64,000 bases of DNA from Reinekea forsetii (GTDB lineage: Bacteria; Pseudomonadota; Gammaproteobacteria; Pseudomonadales; Natronospirillaceae). Under the pieces are notes generated by a model, which saw only the letters and a program-made list of their open reading frames with translations, was not told the origin of the DNA and ran no database searches. The DNA lies in contig NZ_CP011797.1 of the NCBI RefSeq assembly GCF_002795845.1, positions 1,139,501-1,203,500 of the forward strand. Reading direction: 5' to 3'. The translations under genes and the position numbers were made by a program. This document shows positions 44,222-51,536 of the stretch, one piece after another (the stretch's first letter is position 1; the number at the start of each line of letters is the position of its first letter).

Positions 44222-45817
44222 ATGAAAAGATGGACTGTAGCCCCCCTGAGCCTGTTAGCCTCTTCCTTGATATTAGTTGGCTGTGCCAGCACCGGGACCC
44301 AATATGTCACCGATCAGGAATACCGCTTAACCCTATTACACACCAATGACAATCACGGTCGCTTTTGGCAAAACAGCCGCGGCGAGTATGGCATGTCGGC
44401 ACGAATGACCTTAGTCGAACGCATCCGCATGGAGGTTGAAGCGCAAGGCGGGTCCGTACTGATGTTATCCGGCGGTGATATTAATACCGGTGTACCGGAG
44501 TCGGACCTGCTCGATGCCGAGCCCGACTTTAAGGGTATGACGATGCTCGGCTATGACGCCATGGCCATTGGTAATCACGAATTTGATAACTCACGTGAAG
44601 TCTTGATGAAGCAGGCCGAATGGGCAGACTTCCCGTTTTTGTCGGCCAATATCTACTTAAAAGGCACTAATAAGACTCTATTCCCCGCCTATCAGATGTT
44701 TGAAGTGCAGGGTAACCGCATTGCCGTGGTCGGTTTCACGACCGAAGACACGCAAAAGATCGGTAATCCGGAGTTTATCTCTGACCTTGAATTTAAAACG
44801 CCCATAGAAGTGGCCGAAAAACTGATTCCCGCTTTGAATAAGAAAGCCGATTTGGTGATCGCCGTGACCCATATGGGCCACTACGACGACGCCAGTTTCG
44901 GTGGCAATGCACCGGGCGATGTCTCGCTCGCGCGGGCCGTCTCGGGCATTGATGTAATAGTCGGCGGGCACAGTCAAGTACCGCTGTTCAAGCCAGATGT
45001 GCAAAACAATACCCTGATACTGCAAGCCCATGAATGGGGCAAGTATGTTGGTCGACTCGATTTGGTTATTAAGAATGGCGATATTACCGGTTACGATTAC
45101 AAACTGATCCCGGTCAATCTAAAAGATAGGGTCAAGGACGATGCCGGCAACAGCAGCTATGTGCTGCAAGAAGCCGAAATTGCGCAAGATTTGGGCATGT
45201 TGGCCATGTTGTCCTCCTATCAGAAGCAGGGCAGTGCGGCACTGGGTACTGTGATTGGCCAATCCGACGGACTCTTTGTCGGTGACCGCAATATCGTGCG
45301 CAACAGTGCCACCAATCTCGGCGTGTTGATTGCCAAGGCACAGATGGTCAAGACCAAGGCCGATGTGGGTATTATGAACTCCGGTGGCATTCGCGCCGAC
45401 ATGGAAGCGGGTGAAATTACCTATAAGGACGTCTTAACGGTTCAACCTTTTGCGAATATCCTGACCTATGTGGATTTTTCCGGTCAAGAACTAACCGAGT
45501 ACCTGACCGCCGCAGTGAATATGGCCGCGGGTAGCGGCGCGTTTGCGCAGATTTCAGGGGCCGAGATCCGTACCGTTGCAGGCAAAATCACCCGCATGAC
45601 CGTGGCCGGTAAGGCCATCGACATGAACCAATCTTATCGCATCGCGGTCAATTCCTTTATGGCCTCCGGCGGTGACGGTTATCCGAAAATTAGCGACCAC
45701 GCTAACTTTGTTAACACGGGGTTTGTGGATGCCGATATGTTGGTTGAATACATTCAAAATAACAGCCCGCTGTCGGTGTCCGATTTCGAACCCGATGGCA
45801 GCCTGGAGCGGATGTAA
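44222..45817 (+). CDS. UshA-like 5'-nucleotidase / UDP-sugar hydrolase, predicted lipoprotein
   Basis: This is a 531-residue exported metallophosphoesterase. The N-terminal signal ends in a lipobox (LILVGC), so the mature protein is probably anchored by a lipidated Cys. The N-terminal catalytic domain carries the dimetal motifs LLHTNDNHGRF, SGGDINTG, AIGNHEFDN and VGGHSQVPLF. The C-terminal 5'-nucleotidase domain (about 350-515) has MNSGGIRADMEAGEITYKDVLTVQPFAN in part and the substrate-stacking NSFMASGGDGYP. It releases phosphate and nucleosides from extracellular nucleotides in the periplasm or at the outer membrane. It is followed by a strong terminator. UshA itself is periplasmic and soluble, so the lipobox is a difference from E. 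coli. Confidence 0.88.
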   Translation: MKRWTVAPLSLLASSLILVGCASTGTQYVTDQEYRLTLLHTNDNHGRFWQNSRGEYGMSARMTLVERIRMEVEAQGGSVLMLSGGDINTGVPESDLLDAEPDFKGMTMLGYDAMAIGNHEFDNSREVLMKQAEWADFPFLSANIYLKGTNKTLFPAYQMFEVQGNRIAVVGFTTEDTQKIGNPEFISDLEFKTPIEVAEKLIPALNKKADLVIAVTHMGHYDDASFGGNAPGDVSLARAVSGIDVIVGGHSQVPLFKPDVQNNTLILQAHEWGKYVGRLDLVIKNGDITGYDYKLIPVNLKDRVKDDAGNSSYVLQEAEIAQDLGMLAMLSSYQKQGSAALGTVIGQSDGLFVGDRNIVRNSATNLGVLIAKAQMVKTKADVGIMNSGGIRADMEAGEITYKDVLTVQPFANILTYVDFSGQELTEYLTAAVNMAAGSGAFAQISGAEIRTVAGKITRMTVAGKAIDMNQSYRIAVNSFMASGGDGYPKISDHANFVNTGFVDADMLVEYIQNNSPLSVSDFEPDGSLERM

Positions 45818-45862
45818 TTTAGACTGGACGATTGTACAAAGTACTCTAAATGCTAAACTGAT

Positions 45863-45885
45863 CCGGGCTTAGGCCCGGTTTTTTT
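45863..45885 (+). terminator. intrinsic terminator after the UshA-like gene
   Basis: CCGGGC 45863-45868 and GCCCGG 45873-45878 form a perfect 6-bp stem with a 4-nt loop, followed by seven Ts. Confidence 0.9.
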
Positions 45886-45945
45886 ATATGCCTCATTTTA
45901 GGGCGAAAGGCCCATCCCTAACTATTGAATCGATTGGAAGCTAAT

Positions 45946-46296
45946 ATGACCATTCAACGCATCAACCCCAGCGCACGTTGGTCTGACATTACGGTGTTTA
46001 ACGGCGTAGCCTATTTTGTCGACGTTGCCGATGATGCCAATGCAGATATGACCGGCCAGATGCAACAGTTATTGGCCCAGGCCGAACAAACATTGGCCAA
46101 GGTGGGTAGCGATAAGTCCCAGCTCATCTCAGTGACGATCTATATTACTGACTTTGCCAATGTTGGTGCCCTCAATGACGTCTGGTCGGCCTGGTTGCCG
46201 GCAGACTCAGCACCCAGTCGGGCTTGCCTGAAAGTCGAATTGGCCAATCCGGCCTATCTGGTCGAGATGGCCTTTGTGGCAGCGGTAGCAGATTAA
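45946..46296 (+). CDS. RidA/YjgF-YER057c-UK114 family protein
   Basis: The product is a 116-residue trimeric-type small protein. INPSARWSDITVFNGVAYFVD, the QMQQLLAQAEQTLAKVGSDKSQLISVTIYITD helix-strand (in pieces) and the C-terminal RACLKVELANPAYLVEMAFVA are family blocks. The conserved Arg that binds the carboxylate of the imine substrate in RidA proper (RxCxxV) is present in SRACLKV. Members hydrolyse reactive enamine/imine intermediates. ATG 45946 with TGGAAG upstream is preferred to 45925. It probably begins an operon with the CBS-domain gene, 24 bases downstream. Confidence 0.88.
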   Translation: MTIQRINPSARWSDITVFNGVAYFVDVADDANADMTGQMQQLLAQAEQTLAKVGSDKSQLISVTIYITDFANVGALNDVWSAWLPADSAPSRACLKVELANPAYLVEMAFVAAVAD

Positions 46297-46320
46297 TCGA
46301 CCCCCTCACCGGAGATGTGT

Positions 46321-46752
46321 ATGAAAGTTAATAGTTTTATGACCAAACATATCGTCACCGTAACCATGGATGACAAAGTTAGTCATGTAAAATACCTGTT
46401 CGATGAACACGAATTTCATCATTTGTTGGTGGTGGATCGAGGTAATTTATCCGGCGTACTGTCAGACCGTGATCTGTTAAGAGTACTCAGCCCAGACGTT
46501 GACAGCCTTGATGCGACGTCCAGAGATCTAGCCTGCTTAAAAAAAATGGTGCACCAGATTATGACCCGCAATCCGATCACCTTGCACCAAGACGCTAGCA
46601 TTCGCGACGCTATCGATGTCTTGAACCAGCATCCTATATCCTGCCTGCCAATTGTTAACGATGCGGGTAAGGCAGTTGGTATCGTGACATGGCGCGATCT
46701 AATACGCATGTTGGCGAGACCGGCGGAGCCTAAGGTTGAGTCCGCCGAGTGA
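46321..46752 (+). CDS. tandem CBS-domain protein
   Basis: This 143-residue cytoplasmic protein is composed of two CBS motifs forming one Bateman module. The first is KVNSFMTKHIVTVTMDDKVSHVKYLFDEH...HLLVVDRGNLSGVLSDRDLLRV (residues about 1-60, quoted in part). The second is IMTRNPITLHQDASIRDAIDVL...CLPIVNDAGKAVGIVTWRDLIRM (about 80-140). Such free-standing pairs bind adenosine nucleotides or SAM-like ligands and act as regulatory sensors; the partner here is unknown. ATG 46321 follows CGGAG at about 46309-46313; the frame start at 46315 is less likely. Confidence 0.9.
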   Translation: MKVNSFMTKHIVTVTMDDKVSHVKYLFDEHEFHHLLVVDRGNLSGVLSDRDLLRVLSPDVDSLDATSRDLACLKKMVHQIMTRNPITLHQDASIRDAIDVLNQHPISCLPIVNDAGKAVGIVTWRDLIRMLARPAEPKVESAE

Positions 46753-46946
46753 TCGGCGCAGTGACTTGCTCGTAATCAAGCCAGAACATTCGCCTGCTAA
46801 GCCTAGACTGAGGCCAAGGTGTTTGATGAAAATTATATGGCGAACCATTCGGCCTAGCCATTGGCCCATTGTTTGGCGGCAATCTATTTGCTCAACGTTT
46901 ACTTCGCATGCAGGGGTTATAATTGAAAGCTGGAACTCAGAATACG

Positions 46947-47618
46947 ATGGCACAGGATACCTTGATTCACGGCGACTTCAGTCAGCCGGCCATTGTTCGG
47001 CCTGAAGACTACCGCTGGCAAGCGTCACCGCTGCCGGGTGTTGATCGAATGATGCTGGATCGCGTCGGTGGCGAAATCGCGCGCGCCACGACGGTGGTGC
47101 GTTACGCACCAAATAGTCAATTTTCGGCGCATGTCCATGGCGGCGGTGAGGAGTTCTTCGTGCTCAACGGTGTTTTTGCCGATGAGTATGGCGAATACCC
47201 GGCCGGATCCTATGTGCGCAATCCCGTCGGCACCTCCCACACGCCGATCATCGGCGCAGCCGGCGCGACCATCTTGGTAAAGCTCAATCAATTTGACGCG
47301 CGTGACACCGAGCAAAAGCATATTGATACCCATGCAGTGCCATGGCGGCAAGGTCTGGTTGAGGGTCTGACCGTAATGGCGCTGCACGACTTTGAAGGTG
47401 AGCATGTGGCGCTGGTTAAGTGGGCACCCAATACCCTATTTCAAACCCACCGACACTGGGGCGGGGAAGAGATATTTGTCTTGTCGGGAGTGTTCCATGA
47501 CGAACACGGACGGTATCCGGCCGGCTCTTGGATACGGTCACCACACCTAAGTCAACATACGCCTTTTACCCAGGATGAAGGCGCGCTGATTTTTGTTAAG
47601 GTGGGGCATTTGCTGTAG
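46947..47618 (+). CDS. double-cupin protein, ChrR-like anti-sigma-type cupin fold
   Basis: The product has 223 residues made of two tandem cupin repeats. The first has VVRYAPNSQFSAHVHGGGEEFFVLNG with metal-binding HxH...E, and the second VKWAPNTLFQTHRHWGGEEIFVLSGVF with HxH...E and a late His (HLSQHTPF). Both repeats also share the EYPAGSYVRNP / RYPAGSWIRSP block. The sequence resembles the cupin domain of ChrR, but there is no N-terminal zinc-binding anti-sigma domain and no adjacent ECF sigma factor, so a regulatory role is not supported. ATG 46947 is chosen by alignment; a TTG at 46923 has an AGGGG in front of it and is possible. A dioxygenase or isomerase role is conceivable. Confidence 0.78.
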   Translation: MAQDTLIHGDFSQPAIVRPEDYRWQASPLPGVDRMMLDRVGGEIARATTVVRYAPNSQFSAHVHGGGEEFFVLNGVFADEYGEYPAGSYVRNPVGTSHTPIIGAAGATILVKLNQFDARDTEQKHIDTHAVPWRQGLVEGLTVMALHDFEGEHVALVKWAPNTLFQTHRHWGGEEIFVLSGVFHDEHGRYPAGSWIRSPHLSQHTPFTQDEGALIFVKVGHLL

Positions 47619-48030
47619 CAATTTCAGAGTAAACAAAAATTGTTTCTGAGTGAAACATTTCAAGGCGCTGGTGGCAAAAAAATATTGGCAGCCTTGGCCT
47701 ATCAGGTCTTGATGTTTGTAGTTTTTTTACGACCAACTGCTTCGGAAGAAGTTGGGCATCAACGCGACGCAAAATTATTCACCCTATTTTGCACCTATAC
47801 TGTCGCGTTTTAAGTTGATTCTGTTTTAAGGAAAAGGATAAACCATATTAGGTTGGAGCAGGGGTGTCCAAAGAATAATAAATATTTAGATATACTTCAC
47901 GTTTTTTCACAACCCTTGGTATTAGAATTATTTCACAATTATAAAAAACACAAAGACCAGCAAAAAAGTATCTGATTTTAGTGATAGATATTCTTATTGA
48001 ACTGATTATGGAAAATCAAGGACAAAAAGG
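47619..48030. other. A+T-rich intergenic stretch at the edge of the secreted-protein cluster
   Basis: The 412-base gap is clearly A+T-richer than the sequence to its left. It contains the bulged hairpin listed at 47761-47809, a second nested stem near 47625-47658 (AAACAA/TTGTTT within TTTCA/TGAAA), and the hairpin CCAA-CTTC-GGAA-GAAG-TTGG near 47732-47754. No convincing -35/-10 pair was picked out for the next gene, although TATA-like stretches are abundant near 47888-47950. Confidence 0.5.
47761..47809. repeat. 15-bp bulged hairpin before the metallopeptidase genes
   Basis: AACGCGAC 47761-47768 and GCAAAAT 47769-47775 pair with ATTTTGC 47786-47792 and GTCGCGTT 47802-47809, with a 9-nt bulge on the 3' side and a 10-nt loop. 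TTAAG and later T-rich sequence follow. It could terminate upstream transcription or be a regulatory RNA element of the next gene. Confidence 0.55.
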
Positions 48031-51000
48031 ATGGAACCTATTGCTGGCAAAAACTGTCTTCTATCTATCGATGTTATTGACTTAAGGCCCTGGATATTTC
48101 TCTTTGTCCTTTATTTCGTATTCGTATCAATAACGGTCGGGTCCAACCTTAATCCGATCCATCAGACTGGCCCATACCAAAACCATCCGGAAGCTATTTA
48201 CCCATCGGACCGAGACGTTCTAGGAGAAATAACTCTCCATCAAGAAGTACGCCACATTCTTGGGGTAGATTCAAACGTACAGTTTCGCAACATAACCCCC
48301 TCCTATACTTCACCAGATATTGTCCATTTGCAGCAGGTATTCGCCGGAGTGGACGTTTCCGCTGCAATCCTTGCTGTGCGCTTATCAGATGACGGTAAGG
48401 TGAGTCAGGTCTACGGCGAGGTTCTAGACGGGGTTGGCCAGGCACTAAAACGTCAAGCCAATCGACGCGACAGGTCCGCTGCCAAAGCCATATCACCCGC
48501 CAATAAATTAGCCTGGGTTGCTGATGCACAATGGCTTGCCAACCATGTTCTGCTCCCTCAAACCGATCAGGGCCAATGGACCATCAGCCAGCTCGTGCAA
48601 AGCCCTGCATTTGTGTCCATTGCAGGGCAGGTTAGGCGTGTTGAACGAGTTGAATTCTATGCTGAAAATATCAGTCAACAACGTTTTGTTCGACCGGCCC
48701 TTGATGTCGATCCGGATAGTCACATTATCCTGCAGCAACTGAATCGCCTGAACTATTCTGTGCAGGCCGGCAGCGGCCCAGGCGGTAACCTGATGACCGG
48801 GCCGCAGCAATACCCCTGGGTCGGTCAGGCCATCGATGCCCTCAGCGCCGGCACCTTTCTGGTCACCCGCAGCGGCACCGATTGCACCCTGGGTGTTGCG
48901 CCCGAAGACGGCTCCTGGCAAAACAACGTCCAGGTGCTGAACGGCACAGACGCCAGTGCCGCCTATCGCTACCCGTGCAACGAAAAAGGGCTCCATGAAG
49001 AGGATCTCTCGATCCCAACAGGCGCCTACTCACCGCTCAACGATGCCAGTTACAGCGCCCAAGTCGCCTTCAATCTGTACGCCAACTTTGCCATCACCCG
49101 AGCCAAGGGGCCGCTCAATGAGATCGGTCGACCTTTAATCGTCAAGGCTCGCTATGGCTATGTCGATAACGCTTTTTGGAATGGCGAGTTTATCGCGCTG
49201 GGCGACGGCGCACGCTATTTCTACCCCAAGGTTGCACCCGATACACTCGGCCATGAGCTGGCCCACGCGGTACTGGAACACTACAGCCTGCTGAGCCAGG
49301 GGGGCGGCACATCGATGGGCATCGCCGAGTCCTTTGCCGACATCGCTGGCGAAGCAACGGAATACGCCATAGCGCAGCAAAGCTTTCAGCAAAATGATTG
49401 GCGATATGCCGCCGCCACCTTCAAGCCCACCTTGGCAGACGCTGCGCGCTATTTTGAGCAACCGTCGCTCGATGGTAAGTCGATCGATACGCCCAAGGAT
49501 CGGCATTACCAGGTCACTGGCCATCATCTGGCAGGTCCCTTTAATCGCGCGTTTTTCCATCTGGTGACCGACAACGCAGCGCGTGGCTGGACGCCCTTGA
49601 TCGGCTTTGACCTCTGGCTGACCGCCGCCGCCAACTGTTGGGTGCCAATTATGCAGTACGAGAGTGCGGCCCAATGCATCGTGGACTCGGCGGCTACCTT
49701 TCGCGCCCACAACAGCGCATTACCGAGCGACTGGAACGCCGAGGCGATTCGTTACGCGGTGATCCGAGCCTTTGCAAGGGTCGATATTATGACCACCAGC
49801 GACACCGAGTTGGTAGCCCTGTTTGACTATAAGCGCGTGTTCGATGGATTGCTGTTGCGCAATACCAGTTCCGTCGGTACAAGCACCAGCCCGGTCTATG
49901 ACTGGGATCTGGGCGATGATGGCAGCATCGATCAGGTAACCCAGCGGCTAGTGGACACGGTCGATATCCTGCCCGCTGCGGGTGCTGACCGCCTCGTCGT
50001 TCGGCTTCGAGCTCAAGCGCCCAACCAGCAAGATGACTATCTGAGAGAAATTGATCTAGCACCAGACTACTGCATCCCAAGCGGGTCTGGCGATGGAGCC
50101 GATTACATTCGCCAAGTTAGCCTCAATGGTACGGCCATGGCGGTGTCGGAGACCGAGCCGGGCGGTTATGCCGACTATACCGCAGAGCCTCCCTTGACGC
50201 TGAACCTGGCAGGCGAAAACAGCATTATCCTTACCCCAAACGATGATCTCTATTTCCGCCGTTGGATGGTGTTTGCCGATCTAAACGGCGATCACGACTT
50301 CAGCGATCCGGGCGAGACACTACTCGAGACCCGAAGTCAGGGCGCGATTACGGGCGCCATCGATCTGACCGGTGGGAGCCCCGCCAATAAGGGCCAGACC
50401 ACCCGATTGCGCGTGCTGATGGATTGGGCCAGTGCTTCCCGGCCCTGCGGTCGAGCAAGCATGGGCGAGTATGAGGACTATCGTGTGACGCTGGTGACCC
50501 AGCCGGACCCTATGCCCGAGCCAATGGTCGCCTTTAGTTATGGCGTGGTAGCGGATAGCACCGTGGTGCAGTTTGAGAACCGCAGTGAGTCGGTACCGGC
50601 AGGGGCAACCTGGTCCTGGCAATATCGGCACCTGGATCAGGCCCGCTATACCGAATTTGCAGCGACCCACGGGGCTCGGTTCGATTTCGGCCAGGCCGGT
50701 GACTACAGCGTGTTACTGATGCTCACTTTAGCGGATGGCCGGGAAGTTCAAGCAGAACAGGCCATCAATGTACCGGAACCCCAACCCGATCCGGAACCCC
50801 AACCCGATCCGGAGCCCCAACCCGATCCGAAACCCCAACCCGATCCGGAGCCCCAACCCGATCCGAAACCCAAACCCCAACCCCAACCCGATCCGAAACC
50901 CCAACCCAATCCGGAACTGGAGTTTGATATAGAGGTAAGTCCTGGGTCGGCTGATGTGACCTTGATAAATCATTCCAATCACTATCTGGACAGCGCTCAG

Positions 51001-51279
51001 TGGGCATGGAACTACGGCGATGGCCAAATCAGTGAGATGAGCAGTTTTCAAGCGAGCCATCGTCATACTTATAATGTCGCCAGGTTGCCCAAAGATACAC
51101 AAGAAATAATCGTTACACTGTCTATTAGTCAGAACGGAACTCTCTACCAACAACAAAAAATACTCGATCGTAATCGGTTACCGAAAGTCGGCGCTGTAAT
51201 TTTCGCACTGCCGTTATGCCTCTGGCTGCTATTGCTGCGCATCGACTGGCATGTGCGCGGTTCGGAACGGCAGAGTTAG
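48031..51279 (+). CDS. secreted M4-type metallopeptidase with GEVED and PKD modules and C-terminal membrane anchor
   Basis: The product has 1082 residues. A signal-anchor-like segment (about 19-37) precedes a thermolysin-type FTP/PepSY propeptide (about 55-245). The M4 catalytic domain (about 250-590) has zinc motif H408-E409-LA-H412 in DTLGHELAHAVLEH and third ligand Glu433 in GIAESFADIAGE; VTGHHLAGPFNRAFFHL gives the late active-site His. Then come a PKD-like module (about 610-660), a GEVED domain ending GEYEDYRVTLV (about 680-825), a PKD (about 830-905), a Pro/Gln/Asp/Glu repeat linker, a second PKD-like module and a C-terminal hydrophobic helix followed by basic residues (VGAVIFALPLCLWLLLLRI). 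The core from base 48766 to 50711 is nearly identical to that of the next gene. It is probably cell-surface bound or released after processing. Confidence 0.85.
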   Translation: MEPIAGKNCLLSIDVIDLRPWIFLFVLYFVFVSITVGSNLNPIHQTGPYQNHPEAIYPSDRDVLGEITLHQEVRHILGVDSNVQFRNITPSYTSPDIVHLQQVFAGVDVSAAILAVRLSDDGKVSQVYGEVLDGVGQALKRQANRRDRSAAKAISPANKLAWVADAQWLANHVLLPQTDQGQWTISQLVQSPAFVSIAGQVRRVERVEFYAENISQQRFVRPALDVDPDSHIILQQLNRLNYSVQAGSGPGGNLMTGPQQYPWVGQAIDALSAGTFLVTRSGTDCTLGVAPEDGSWQNNVQVLNGTDASAAYRYPCNEKGLHEEDLSIPTGAYSPLNDASYSAQVAFNLYANFAITRAKGPLNEIGRPLIVKARYGYVDNAFWNGEFIALGDGARYFYPKVAPDTLGHELAHAVLEHYSLLSQGGGTSMGIAESFADIAGEATEYAIAQQSFQQNDWRYAAATFKPTLADAARYFEQPSLDGKSIDTPKDRHYQVTGHHLAGPFNRAFFHLVTDNAARGWTPLIGFDLWLTAAANCWVPIMQYESAAQCIVDSAATFRAHNSALPSDWNAEAIRYAVIRAFARVDIMTTSDTELVALFDYKRVFDGLLLRNTSSVGTSTSPVYDWDLGDDGSIDQVTQRLVDTVDILPAAGADRLVVRLRAQAPNQQDDYLREIDLAPDYCIPSGSGDGADYIRQVSLNGTAMAVSETEPGGYADYTAEPPLTLNLAGENSIILTPNDDLYFRRWMVFADLNGDHDFSDPGETLLETRSQGAITGAIDLTGGSPANKGQTTRLRVLMDWASASRPCGRASMGEYEDYRVTLVTQPDPMPEPMVAFSYGVVADSTVVQFENRSESVPAGATWSWQYRHLDQARYTEFAATHGARFDFGQAGDYSVLLMLTLADGREVQAEQAINVPEPQPDPEPQPDPEPQPDPKPQPDPEPQPDPKPKPQPQPDPKPQPNPELEFDIEVSPGSADVTLINHSNHYLDSAQWAWNYGDGQISEMSSFQASHRHTYNVARLPKDTQEIIVTLSISQNGTLYQQQKILDRNRLPKVGAVIFALPLCLWLLLLRIDWHVRGSERQS
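48766..50711 (+). repeat. duplicated ~1.95-kb metallopeptidase core, copy A
   Basis: This block and 52230-54178 are almost identical at the base level; the offset is 3464 at the left end and 3467 at the right end because of one extra codon in copy B. Differences are a divergent patch of about 15 codons (48960-49025) and scattered single substitutions, about ten of them amino acid changes. Similarity stops abruptly at both ends. Confidence 0.95.
50773..50920 (+). repeat. Pro-Glu/Lys-Pro-Gln-Pro-Asp coding repeat (18-bp unit)
   Basis: An 18-bp unit (CCGGAACCCCAACCCGAT and variants with AAA for GAA) is repeated about eight times with one irregular stretch, encoding a P-E/K-P-Q-P-D linker of about 50 residues between the last two PKD-like modules. 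It is absent from the sister gene. Such extended Pro-rich linkers typically span the cell-surface layer. Confidence 0.9.
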
Positions 51280-51536
51280 AATCATTGCTCGCCTGAATCG
51301 TAACCGTCCAGAGGATTCGGACAACCGAGTTAGTTCACCCGACAGCATGCAAGGATAGATAATGCGCCACCTAAGCCGTTACACCTGAACTGAAGTTTCG
51401 TATCGTTGTGATCGGTTAATGCCCTGGCCAATCGAGGTGGTTTGGCCATGGTTTAACGATCGATACAGGATTATTTGTGCGAATTTATATAAAAGTATTT
51501 AACTCATTCTGTATTACACATTGGATTGAGGTGCCC

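Noticed and set aside
46947-47618. ChrR anti-sigma factor
   Set aside because: Only the cupin part is present; the zinc-binding anti-sigma domain and a neighbouring ECF sigma gene are absent.
49135-49710. 191-residue minus-strand reading frame inside the first metallopeptidase (and its twin at 52602-53177)
   Set aside because: It is a shadow of the conserved coding sequence; it exists twice only because the core is duplicated, and has no ribosome binding site.
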